Positions 10,587 through 21,800 of a stretch of DNA of 64,000 nt are shown here, in pieces; within the stretch, counting starts at the first letter, position 1; each line of letters starts with the position of its first letter. The notes beneath the pieces are model-generated. The model ran no database searches and was not told where the DNA came from. It saw only the letters and a list, made by a program, of their open reading frames with translations. The stretch is taken from NCBI GenBank assembly GCA_973895155.1, contig OZ316899.1:11904001-11968000 (forward strand), given 5' to 3'. The translations under genes and the position numbers were made by a program. The stretch is from Marsupella aquatica (lineage: Eukaryota > Marchantiophyta).

Positions 10587-11381
10587 CTACCTCCCCTTCC
10601 TTAGGTTTCTGTAATTGCTATTCTTCCCATCCGATTCTTGCATCTCTTCAATCGGTTTAGGTTCTAGAAGAGGTGAAAGAATCGCTTTGGGTGTAAAAAT
10701 TGGTCTAGGTGCAAGAACTAATTTAAATGTGGGGAAGGAATTCCCTGACGTTTGTGAAGCGTTTGTCTCTTGGACTTGCCTGACCTCCGCATCTTCAAGT
10801 GTTGAATACGTATAGACCTCGAGGTATCGGACGTCCATGTCAAAGTTGAAATCTGCTTCTTTGAGCGTCATCATCTCGTCAACCCACCTTGACTCTACTG
10901 TAGAGGTGCTGTCATCCGAGGTGTATCCTGGATCTGAGGACATAGTCTCCCCCAAGTGCTGCACCTTATCCCAAGACAATGTGACTTGAGGATGACCAAA
11001 GGAAAAAGTTTTATTAGCCCAATTCACTTTGACTTTGGCTTTATAAAGCCATGGTCTACCTAAAAGGATAGGAAATGTAGATGGGGTAGGAGGGTCAATA
11101 ATTAAAAAGTTTAATACAAAAGGTAGCCCCCCAATAATAACTTCTATGTTTCCTAATTTGCCTAAAGGAAAAACTCTAGATTGGTCTGCCATTCTCAAGA
11201 CCCGAGGTGTTGCCTCAAACTTACTAAAACCTAATGATCGTGCTGTTTGCGCTATCATTATATTAACTCCAGATCCCCCATCTATAGGTACGCTTCTAAC
11301 CAGGCATCCATCAATTTGCAATTCCACATCAGGGGCTCCAAAATCCTCTATCTCGGTAAAATTCATAGAGACAGGGGGCAT
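10587..11381 (-). pseudogene. gypsy-1 aspartic protease region
   Basis: A 264-codon stretch with a retropepsin-like fold. The catalytic motif region is SVPIDGGSGVNIM and the second conserved segment is PTPSTFPILLGRPWLYKA, as in plant gypsy proteases that use DGGSG or DSGS instead of DTG. The remainder is a low-homology linker to RT. It cleaves the polyprotein in the virus-like particle. The upstream join to gag overlaps 11,363-11,896 in another frame, so a frameshift is present. Confidence 0.75.
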
Positions 11382-11389
11382 TTTATACT

Positions 11390-12830
11390 TCCTAGCCTAC
11401 TACTTAATAGAGGTTTAAGTTGCTTCCTATACAAAGCATTATCCCTCAACAATTCTCCAAAGGTTACATTAGCATGAGTGCTAGCCACATCTTTAACTAT
11501 ATTGTATCCTAACTTCTCATCTACTTTAACACCCTCAAATTTTGATCCATCCTGAAAAGTTACTTGTTTAGCCGGCATCCGATCCTTAGATATCTGATTC
11601 TTAACTTCTTTTTCAATATATTCTTGAGCTTCTGAAGAAATGTCCCGAATAAAATACTTAGGATCGTACCTGTCGTATGTTGGGTCCAATTCCTTAGGGA
11701 GTCCCTCCTCCAGGTGGTGGTTCACTCGCTTTAGTCCTCTTAGTATCTTTTCTGGGTAAAGCAATTGGTGAATCTGAAGAATCGCTTTTGGGGAAGGCGC
11801 TTGGTGACTCAGAAGATTTTCTTCGTGAATTCTCGAGCAACTCTTTTCTCTTGGCACTTCGAGTTGTGGTCCGATATATTGGTACCGGTTCTTCAAAATT
11901 CACCTCCTCCTTTGCAATGAGATGGGTATCTTCCAGGAATATCATCCGAACTTCAGCAGTTTCTTTCTTTTCCGGATCCTTAACATACTTCACCATCAAC
12001 TTTGGCTGCACTGGTTTGGGGCATTCAATTGGAAGGTGACCTTCCTCTCCACAATTGCCGCAGATAGGAGTATATGCATAAGGGGCTTTTGGATAAGGGC
12101 ACTCTGGTGCATAGTGTCCCGCTACTCCACAATTGTAACAGGTCCCTGGAACTCTTTGTGTACGGGATGGATATCCTCCAGGTGGTTCCATTGGAGGTTT
12201 AACAGGAGGCCTCACTGTCATTGGCCTAGACACCATGTTTCCACCCATACCTCGACCCATTGGTGGTCTAGAGGGTCCCTTGGTCTTCTCAGAGGTGGGG
12301 GATTATTGACCATGTACCAGTCGATATCTTCTTGTTCTTATGCATAGTAGGCTTGCTCATCCCATTCTTCAGCAATGTACTGGGCTTGTCTTCCCATGTG
12401 TGGGCACTCGATTGGGTAGTGGCCTCTTTCCCCACATCTAGCACACCAAACATTTGGTCAATTTACCGGAACGGGTCTCCTCTTGGGGCAATTGTCCGCC
12501 AAATTGACAGAAAGCTTATCAAATTTACCGCTCAGCTCATCAATCGTCTTCTTCACTCCTGTGAGAGACTTGAGTGCATTGTTAGTAGGCTGATATACCT
12601 TCCCTCTATCTTTTCGATGGCGAGTGGACTCATCCTCAGAAGAGGACAATGAAGAAGATGAAGAAGTTGAAGAGGAAGAACTAGATGATGACGATGAGGA
12701 AGACGTAGAAGAACTAATTTCCTTCTTTTTATCTCTGGACCTTTTCTTCCTCTGTTTTCTTTTCTCCCTTTCTTTTTCTTTCTTCTCCTCAATTTTTAAT
12801 TCTTTTCTCTGAGACATTTCAGTATCCTTG
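11390..12830 (-). pseudogene. gypsy-1 gag C-terminal region: Ser/Lys-rich stretch and three zinc knuckles
   Basis: From 12,817 down: a Lys/Glu-rich basic segment, a poly-Ser tract (about 12,640-12,720) and a charged linker. Then come three CX2CX4HX4C knuckles: CARCGERGHYPIEC (about 12,445-12,400), CYNCGVAGHYAPEC (about 12,145-12,100) and CGNCGEEGHLPIEC (about 12,060-12,015). Knuckles bind genomic RNA during packaging. The knuckle to protease linker (11,896-11,390) is in other frames. Stop and frame changes separate the parts. Confidence 0.8.
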
Positions 12831-13750
12831 AACTCTTATGCCGCTTCGATAGCTTCTCCTAAATTGCTGGGGTGTGATCTTCTAACATATCTATTCATCT
12901 CTCTAGGAAATCCTCCTGTGAAATACTTGGTTTGCATTTCATCCCTAGGCAAAGGTCTAATCTGAAGAATTAATTTTCCTAACGTTCTGAGAATAAGTTT
13001 TCAATGTGTCTTTCTTTCTCATGCGGATTCTTCTTAATCTAGCTAACACTCTAGAAGTTGCTCCAACTTCTCTAAATTCTTTCCTAAACTACCTTGGACG
13101 GCTGGGGTAAGGGATAGTGTACCATTTGTGTGCTTCATTTTTCATGAGCCCTTCGAAATCCGTAAGAGATCTGGATCCAAATTTTCCTTATTGGTTTTGG
13201 CGGTCGACAGAAATTTGCCCAGCCAATCATCTAGATCTTGGCCTCTTCCTTTGAAAACCATATATTTCAGTCTTGTCGAGGATGTCATGATGGAAGGTTG
13301 ATGGACAATAGAGGATCCAGAAGACAATGGAACAAAAGATTTTCTTCCTACTTTGATTGGTGCAAGTAAAGATCTTTTAGAGTTTAAGCTTCCTAAAATT
13401 TGTATAGCGCTTTCCCCCTCATGATCACCTTGAGTCACCAACCCTTCTAAATGTTGAACCTTTTTGGCAACAGTAGGCGATTCTGGTAAAACCAATTGTT
13501 CCCTCTCTGCAAAATTACTAGGATTATCTGAATTATTTATATCCTCCTCAATCCATCTCTGACTCTTATGTCTTGTAAGATCAACATATGGAACTGGCTT
13601 AGTTGGTGTGATCCTGGGCTTACCTCTATCACTTGAGGTTGATCTTGACCTTCCGCCTGAAGATCCCTCTTCTGGTGGGGTCAATTTCTTTTGTTCCCGA
13701 TTATAGTATCTCTTTCCTTGTTCCAAAGGGTTAGTACTATCTCTACTCAT
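12831..13750 (-). pseudogene. gypsy-1 gag N-terminal and capsid region
   Basis: Starts at Met 13,750 with a charged, poorly conserved N-terminus. At 13,140-13,280 it reaches a capsid-like entry (MVFKGRGQDLDDWLGKF). The remaining capsid part down to about 12,840 (FPREMNRYVRRSHPSNLGEAIEAA) is in shifted frames. Position between the PBS and the zinc knuckles makes gag the only sensible call. Confidence 0.75.
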
Positions 13751-14423
13751 GAAATCTCAACATCCTAACTAAAGATTCTTGCCATTTTCCAAAAATCTAC
13801 AGATAACCCAACAATATTTCTCCCCAAACGGATTTATTCTAGGGAGTAAGGAAAAGGAAAATCAACAAAACAAAAACATAGGAACCGATTGAACAAATTA
13901 TTACCAATTTCTCTAAATTAACCTGGCTTGGGATCACTTCATCTTTGTAGTTTACTTAAATAATTAAAATTGACCAAGATTTACTGACGACACTTTACTT
14001 ACATTAAAACCAACAAATCAATTCAATTTAAAAGTGATGACAAAATTCTTGTGTTATCAGTTCCTTTTATTTTCCTAACCGATACGTTAGACCTCTTCCC
14101 TTCAATTTCCGCTTTCATTGTCTCCCTTTTCGCCTTTTCTCTTAATAATTTAACTAAGGCAGCAGGGGCGTTGTCTATTGAAAAGGGCTTTACTTGAAAT
14201 GTAAAAGAGGAATCAAACTGCATTGAATCTCCCATATTTACAAAGTCAATTCAATTCAAATGTTGAGCCGATCTTCTCACCAGTGCATCTTCTTCTCGTC
14301 CAAATTGAATTTCTCAATTGGATTTGTAAAATCAATTTCTCCTATTGAGATTGATCGTTTGTCTGCTTCAATCTCCTTTTGGCCAATTCACTTGGCTTCC
14401 TTCATAACTTGCTTTTGGTTTAT

Positions 14424-14440
14424 TCCCCGACAGCGCGCCA
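14424..14440 (-). promoter_or_regulatory. gypsy-1 primer-binding site
   Basis: On the minus strand TGGCGCGCTGTCGGGGA, close to the TGGCGCCGTTGCCGGGGA form that follows the 5' LTR of many plant gypsy (Tat/Athila) elements. It lies about 10 bases after the LTR end at 14,450. Confidence 0.75.
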
Positions 14441-14449
14441 AAAAGAATA

Positions 14450-15576
14450 TGTGGTAAGTGGAAACAACCCAAATGTGTGTAATTTGTCCTTAAATACCAA
14501 GGTTTGGTCCCGTAAAGAATAAGTGAAACAAATTATGCAGGTGTTTATGTACTTTGAAATTGCAAAGCAATTTCTTCACTATTTTCTTGTATATACAATT
14601 CTACAACGACATTTCAATAGATTTCAATAGATCAATAAATTTATAAGTGTTTACTTCTTATCAATAGGTAATCTGATTTTCATTCATTATCGACTTCCAT
14701 ATACTCAACAGAGATCGGTTTTACGTCGAATAACTCACTACAATTCTCTTTTCCCTAGATCTCAAAGTTTTCTTTTACAAATTCATGATTCTTATGATAT
14801 TTATCCATGAACTTGAGACAAATGTTATAATTCCAATGCAAAAGTGTGGTACAATTCCTCTTGGTTTAATCTTCCCTCCTAAGCCCAAAACTGGCATGAG
14901 AGAAAGACCCAAAACTGGTCAAAGATTAACATTCCAAGGAAAAGAACAACCAAAAATGGTCTTAGGAGTCCAATTGTAGGCTCCCTCAAAAGCTTGAGAT
15001 GCCAAAAGGTTTAAAAGTCTACAAACCTTTTCTTATCTAAATTTAAAATCCTAAAAGGTGAGATGAAACTAAGACTCTCTAAATCTAATTCCTAAGGGTG
15101 TAATAAACTATGTCCCTCTATATCCTACTCTAACTAATTACTGGAAAAGTTCAAGAGGTGTAAAACAGATGTGAAATGGTTTAAGAAACAAGTGCCAGAA
15201 TATCTCAGAGAATCAATTTGAGACATTTTGAAGTATGTATTTTGGGTTCAAACTAATATTTTCCTTGTAGCCCTTGGAAATACCTTTCCACAAAGCCTTA
15301 AAACTCCTCAAACCAACACTGAGTCAATCCACAATTGTCCGCCAAAGTTGCTGCAGCAACTCCAAACCGATTCTTCTACCAAAGCGATTTTCTTCGTATG
15401 TTTTCCAAGGCGATTCTTTTGTCAGAAACTTCAACTTCTCCACTTTCCTCCAAAACTTCCTTTAAGGGCTTAAAATGAATTAAGGGGTGGTTTGTTGACT
15501 TGGAGAAGCTTCAACTAAAGTCAAAAAGTTTTAAAATGTACCATTTTCACTCCAATGCTCCTTTTTGCCATTCCAC
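14450..15576 (-). repeat. gypsy-1 5' LTR (about 1.13 kb, boundaries approximate)
   Basis: AT-rich non-coding block between the PBS and the point near 15,577 where homology to FCC copies B and C begins. On the minus strand it starts near TGTGGAATGG and ends CCACA. No second copy is in the window, so the limits rest on the PBS and on the homology break. Short open frames inside it look random. Confidence 0.6.
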
Positions 15577-18233
15577 ATGTCTGGCATGCTTGCTAGATCC
15601 GCAAGAGTTTGACTTGGAGCGGCCATCCCGCTGCCTTCTGAGCTGGTCGGTGTCTTGCTTGAGGAGCTGGACTTGGTCCAGCAGAGATTCATTCTCTCGC
15701 TTTGCCACGTCCGTCTCCTCCACGGCTTCCTGACATGCCTCTTCCAATTGCTGGGCGTCGCTCGTCAGCTTGTCCACCAACTGGGCCTGCTTTGTGGCTT
15801 CTCCTTGAAGCCGTGCCACTTCCGCCTTCAGGGAGTCTATCTTGGTTGTGTCTCGTTGGGCCCCAACGTTGGCCTCCTCCACATCCTTTTTCCAGATGAC
15901 GGCTTGTCCCTTCAAACTGTCAATCTGGGTTTGGAGCCGTGCAATCTTGGCGTCCTTCTCGGCTCCAGCCTGCTCTGCCAAGGCTGCTCGGGCCCTAGCT
16001 TTGGCCACCTGATCTTCAATGGCCGCTACCTAAGGCCGTAGCAGTTGGAGTTCGGTCTCCCGGACTGCAACTTTGTCTTTCAGGTGGGCAGACTCAACCC
16101 GATACCGCTCTATTCTCTATGTAGCCTTAGCTTGCGCATGTCCTGCTCGCACGGCTGCAACCAATTCCTAGTTGAAGAAGTAGGCCATCTTTTGTGACAT
16201 GTACTCCTCGGTATCCCGTGCAATTTGTTGAGAGAAGTCTCCCAGCAACCCATTCAAAACATGCTCGGTGCAAAGAGTTCCGGGCATTCCAGACTATGCC
16301 CATCCGGGTTTGGGCAAGGACAGACCTCAGCTCTCGCGGGAGTTGGAGTGGTGACATCCAGCCCTTGAAGTATGACGGTAGAGGGGGCTGGGTTTGCTTG
16401 GACAGGGCGGTTCTCTTGAACAGCCGTGGAGGGTGGCGGGACGTCCTCTGCAACTGCAGTCTCGGGCTCGGGTCTGGCCTCTGCCAGCCCAGCTTCAATC
16501 GCGCTGACTTGGTTGATCGCGTCCGGGTCGCGATCAACTGCATCGTCCGGTACATTTGGAGGGGCGGCAGCGGCTGGTTGCGGGACCGGGGTAGTATGTC
16601 TCATGGCCGCCAGACTTTGGGCCTTGGGCTGAGGTTGCCTCTCCTGGGCTGGGAATACCCATCGCAATGGCGTCAGCTCGGGCTTGTTGATACAAGGGAG
16701 GCTTCGGCGGTCAAAATGGGCATACCACTCGATGATGATTTTGATGTGGCTGGCAAAGTACGCCTTCCTGCCGAGGTACAAAGTTTTTCTTCTCCGCTCC
16801 ATCTCCTCTTGGAACTTCTTGGCGAAGGACGCCCACTTCCTAGGCCGGTAGTTCTCAACCTGGATGACCTGGGTGGCAGATATTTTGCCCCTCGGTTCCA
16901 TCACGTGGAGGGCGTACCGCTGGAACTCCAACCGTTTGGCTACTTCCAAGATGAGGCATGTCCTCATCAAGAATCCACTGTCCTTTTCTCCCTTGGCCGG
17001 GAAGCTAGAGGACTGATACTTGGCTCCTTGGCCCCCGAGAGCCCGTGATTCCACCCAATTTATTCCTTTGGGTAGGCCAAAGATCATCTTAAGACGTGCC
17101 TCATTGAGGGACATCATTCTCCCGTGTGCTTGGGTTTGTTGGCGGTCTTCATCAAAGTTCTGGATGAACTCCGTCATGTCCTGCCCGTAATACCTGCTTC
17201 CATTCCAAGGGAGAGAGGCAAGGTGCTCAAACCCTTGGGTCTTCGGGTAGTATGCATGCTTGGGGTGGAGGATGTTCTTGTGGACATTCTCCCCCATGCG
17301 ATGCATGGTCAGCTTGGCCATTGCAACCGTGGCCAAAGGTAGCCCGAATACGGTTGTGGGTTCCTTTCTCTTCCTACCCCAAGACTGGTTCTCGGGGTGA
17401 CTTGAAGAGGGGGACATCTCCCCATCCTCTCTATCGGGCGGCGGCAGCGCTACCGCCGTAAGCACTAGCGCTAGGGCTGCTACTGTCAACGTGTTATCCA
17501 CTCGGGCTTTTGTGAGTGGTGCTGGGTTGCCCGACGCATGTTGATTTGCACCTCAAGGTCGCCGGTTCAGGGGAGGGTGAGCTTCCTCATCTTTGGAACT
17601 GATGTTCATCGCGTTTACCATGGATTGCACCCAAAGGGGTGGTGCGACTGGTGGTGGAGATTGGTTTGGCTGAGGCTGAGGTGGTGTTGGTGCGGGCACC
17701 AATGAGTTGGCAACGGTTGTAGCTGGAAGAGGCGCCATATGATTCAGCAAGTCTGAGGGGAAGCCGAGTGAGGTTAGGATAGATGTCTCGCCCGTAGCTG
17801 CAGTACCAAACTGGTAGTCTACGGAAGCCTGGACTTTGGCGGGGATATGATTGAAGTGGTTTTGTTGTAAGTTGATCGTGCCCGGGAGTGTGAAGACCTT
17901 ATCCAAAAGCCAAAGGAGTGCTTCCTGGAAACCGACGTACTTTGGGCCGTCAAAGAAGTATTTGGAGATCTCGTTGGCACAACAGAGCTCGCTCTGGAAT
18001 GGGAGGCTAAAATCTCCGTTATAGTGAGAGCGCCCGGCTAGGTGGATGAGTCATTTGTACTGCCTTTTGGTTTTGTAGCGGCGCGGGTTGACCTTGGCTA
18101 GCGACTTTGCTAAATAATTTCCGATGGATAGAAATTGAAGCCACAACCAAAGGGCAAAACTGGACATAATCGTGATAGACATACGGGGAATGGCGGTGGA
18201 TGATTGAGAAGCAAATGAGTAAGCTAGGATCAA
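15577..18233 (-). pseudogene. FCC copy A protein: Pro-rich N-region, FGLP domain, C-terminal coiled coil
   Basis: One minus-strand frame is open, apart from two stops (about 18,051 and 17,553), from 18,233 to 16,254, then shifts for the C-terminus (16,008-15,577). The parts are an N-terminal domain (FLSIGNYLAK...FFDGPKYVGFQEALLWLLDKVF), a Pro/Gln-rich linker, and a central domain with MSLNEARLKMIFGLPKG and a NYRPRKWASFAKKFQEEMERR stretch. A long heptad-like coiled coil follows (QIDSLKGQ..., AEVARLQGEATKQAQ). The central FGLP motif recalls plant mobile domain / transposase_32 proteins. It is homologous throughout to 32,141-34,741. There is no RT, integrase or transposase signature. It could be a gag-like or mobile host-derived protein; its role is unknown. 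Confidence 0.7.
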
Positions 18234-18280
18234 AGTTGGCCCGAAGGGTGAAGTGGTGGTGCTTCAGGAGAGAATGGCCC

Positions 18281-18294
18281 GCCTTTTATACCCC
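18281..18294 (-). promoter_or_regulatory. TATA box of FCC copy A
   Basis: On the minus strand GGGTATAAAAGGCGG, about 50 bases upstream of the first Met of the protein at 18,233. The same box is at the same place in copy B (34,836-34,850), so it is conserved while flanking bases differ. Confidence 0.6.
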
Positions 18295-18530
18295 GAGGGC
18301 TCGTCGGCCGAACGGTCCCTTCCTCCTTTTGGTACGCCGATCCTTTCATGCTTGCAGTGCACCGGCCACTCTGCAGGTCTAGGTTAGAGCGTGTCAGCAA
18401 GCTGCCCCCTTGATTTGTTATATGGACCCGAGGGGGCATCCCTACACGCTTGTGACCCGGGGTACGAATGGTGCTCCGCCACCAGCCCGAGCGTAAATGC
18501 TCCTTATTGACTAATGATGTCCTACTCGTG

Positions 18531-18535
18531 GTTAC
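18531..18535. repeat. Target site duplication GTTAC of Copia-2 (left copy)
   Basis: GTTAC before the left LTR is repeated at 24,054-24,058 after the right LTR. Confidence 0.95.
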
Positions 18536-18721
18536 TGTTAGAATATATTTAACCCTTAGCCCATATGATACAAAGAGGTATGCAATACCTAGATATAAAG
18601 AGACACAAGACTAGGAAAGGGTAGTTACAACTACCCCAATGTACAACATATAATAAGCCACATTGGCTTAAGGGAATAATCAATCATCTTTGTTGGTGTA
18701 TATACATTTCATAACTTAACA
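18536..18721 (+). repeat. Copia-2 5' LTR (186 bp)
   Basis: TGTTAG...TTAACA. By eye it is identical base for base to 23,868-24,053. Confidence 0.95.
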
Positions 18722-18735
18722 CGTTATCAGCACAT
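18722..18735 (+). promoter_or_regulatory. Copia-2 primer-binding site region
   Basis: CGTTATCAGCACAT begins one base after the LTR. The core GTTATCAGCAC is shared with Copia-1. Confidence 0.6.
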
Positions 18736-18881
18736 GATTTTGCTCCTCCAACAACTCTCGAGCTACTCATAGGCCTCTTGTGAATTTCTTTTTTTTCTGT
18801 GAACGAAGCATCGAACAAAATTCCCCAAGACACATTTTTTCTTTTCTTTCGCCAAGTACACCACACAAATTTTCATCGACT

Positions 18882-21800
18882 ATGACTACATTGGAGAAGC
18901 TCCAATTCCCATTGCTCACAACAGATGGCGACAATTATTTATCTTGGGCACAGAATACAGAAATTGTTCTCAACATGAAAGGCCTCGGCGACATTATCTT
19001 AGCAGATATCAATGGCACATTACAACAAAAGGCTCAGGCACTATATATCATTCGCCATCACCTCGCTGCCGAACTACAACTTGAATACCTTACAGAGTTT
19101 AATCCTCGAGTCCTATGGGACGCTCTCAAATTGAGATTCGACCATTTGCGTCTAATTTCCCTACCAGCTGCACGAAATGAATGGATTCATTTACGAGTTC
19201 TAGACTACCCTACAATTGCGAAATTCAATAGCGCCTTATTTCGGATAACTGCTCAGCTAGCAGCCTGCGGCGAACCAATCGATGAAGCAGCAAAGATCGA
19301 AAAGACTCTTTCTACATTCTCGGCAGTGAACATGCAGTTATCACAGATTTATAGACAACGCCATTTCACCCAATTCTCAGATTTGATTGCAGTCATGCTC
19401 CTGGCTGAAAAGAATGACCTCCTCCTTCTGAGGAACTCTCGCGAGCGACCACCAGGCACGCTTCCTAAACCGGAAATACAATTCACGAATACCAATAGAG
19501 GTAATTCCTCTTACAATCGACCTCGTGGCCAATTCAAAGGCAATCCAAGTCGTTTTAATCAATTCCACAAGAGACAACATTTTCGCACAGACAAAGGCAA
19601 AAACTTCAAGCCTCTCATGAATTCTTGGTATCGTAACCCCAACCATATGCCAAATAAACCTGCACAGAATTACCCCACAAATAATCAGCCCAAGTGTTTC
19701 CGTTGCGGTGGGATAGGGCATATCCAAAAGAATTGTAGAATTCAAGCTCACCTAGTCAAACTATACCAGGCCTCCCTCAAAACATCCAACACCTTAACAG
19801 CCGCACATCACTTGGAGATTGATGACGATCTCTCCAAATATACGCTTGCACCTCCCCCACCAGAGGTCCATATAATATCACATGGAGTAAATGACACATC
19901 TCTCGCCGGTGCTGATATTTGCATTCTTGACAGCGGCACTTCTCACTCCATCCTAAAAGACAAATGTTATTTCCAGCACATATACCCATCAAATAGACCT
20001 GTGACTACTATCACAGGTATAAACCAATTAGAGGAAGGCCATGGACCTGCCCAACTTACCCTTCCTCAAGGCACAACCATTAAAATTGCATCTGCCATAT
20101 ATGCCCCACTCGCGACACGAAACTTACTAAGTTTCCATGATGTCCGTCAAAACAATCTCCACATACGCTTTGCACCCAACAACCACAGAAACTCTCTACA
20201 GATTTTTCGAGAAATTGATAATGGCCCCATCACAGTACTAGAGACATTACTACTCCATCCCCCCGGCGTTTATGCCACTAAGATCATGTCTTACAATTCC
20301 CAACGACAACAATTATCCCCAACAGAATTATGGCATATCCGCCTAGGCCACCCAGGCCCAGGGATGTACCATAAAATTATGAAGAACACCATTGGCATAC
20401 CAAAAGGAGTACACCCATCCACGAAGTTAGACACTTGCATCCCCTGTGCACAAGGCAAATTTATCACTCATCTAGCTTCCACTAAGAACACCTATCAAAT
20501 CCCTGACTTCCTCTCACAGATCAATGTGGACGTCTGCGGACCTATTGATCCACCGAGTGGACCATTTAGGTTTTTCCTAGTAATGATCTGCTCCTCAACC
20601 AAATGGTCCTCTGTTTCTTTAATTTCCACCAGAAACCTTGTCTTTGCCAGACTGCTAACACAGCTTATACATCTTCGCACTCAATTCCCTGACTCTCCTA
20701 CCAAAATAATTCGAATTGATAATGCTGGCGAATTTACATCACCAGCATTCGATGACTTCTGTCAAGTCCTGGGCATCACAATTCAATACTCAGTACCATA
20801 TGTACATTTCCAGAATGGTACTGCAGAGGCATTAATAAAACATTTACAGATGATCTCAAGACCTATGCTATTACAGACACAACTCCCACTTACAGCCTGG
20901 GGACATGCTATACTCCATGGCGCTGCACTAGTGCGATATAGACCATCGGCTTTTAATATTTACACACCACACCAACTAGCATATGGCTCTATACCAGATA
21001 TTACACACCTGAAAGTGTTTGGCTGCCTTGTTCTGGTACCCATTCTTGGTCCCAAGCACACCAAGATGGGACCACAGCGTCGACGTGGCATCTATATTGG
21101 CTACGACTCTCCCTCGATAATAAGGTATCTCGAACCCACCACTGCTGATGTGTTTCGAGCTCGATACCAGGACTGTAAATTCTGTGAAGACACCTTCCCA
21201 ACACTTCTAACTCCAACACAACTCTCCAAACAGCCTGTCTCAACACACACATTAGACTGGACAACAAAGGATCCATTCTGGAATGATCCTCGTACTCAAT
21301 TGACAAACGATGAAGTGAAACGCATTCTGAACCTCCATCAAATTATGGAGAAAATACCTGACGCATTTAATGATGCTACAAATGTAACAAAATCACATAT
21401 AGATGCAGCCAATACTCCTGCGAGAATTCATATACCAGATACTCGAGCCACAGACCTCGCTCCCAAGGCTAAGCGAGGCAGACCTTCAGGTTCCAAAGAC
21501 TCTAGACCACGGCAGAAGACACCTGTATCAACACATTTATCCTTACAATTACCGCCAATTATACAAGATGACAATGAAGAAATATCCATCCACTATATGC
21601 ATACTGGACATTTATGGCATCGAAATTTAACTGAACCAGATGAGCATTTTGCTTTTCTTATATCCCAGGATATAACTAAAGATTTACCAGAACCCCGGAC
21701 AATTAAAGAAGCACAACAACGACCAGACTGGCCCAAATGGAAATCTGCTATTAACTCCGAACTTGATTCTCTGATATCTCGCCAAGTTTTTGGAGAACTC

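Larger units (their letters stand above)
1..15576 (-). mobile_element. Ty3/gypsy LTR retrotransposon (gypsy-1), interrupted by Copia-1; 3' LTR outside window
   Basis: Minus-strand order is 5' LTR (about 15,576-14,450), primer-binding site (14,440-14,424), gag (13,750-11,700), protease (about 11,380-10,590), RT (10,456-10,044, resuming at 4,023), RNase H, integrase (to 1,798) and an extra ORF. RT lying before integrase marks it as gypsy type. Copia-1 with its target duplication interrupts RT. Frameshifts are scattered through gag and pol, so the copy looks dead. Its LTR replaces the 3' untranslated part of FCC copy A, so it inserted into that element. The 3' LTR and right-hand TSD are not visible. 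Confidence 0.85.

Noticed and set aside
12553-12817. Separate Ser-rich or Leu-rich proteins in the poly-Ser region of gag
   Set aside because: They are alternative frames of the TCT/TCA repeat within gypsy-1 gag.
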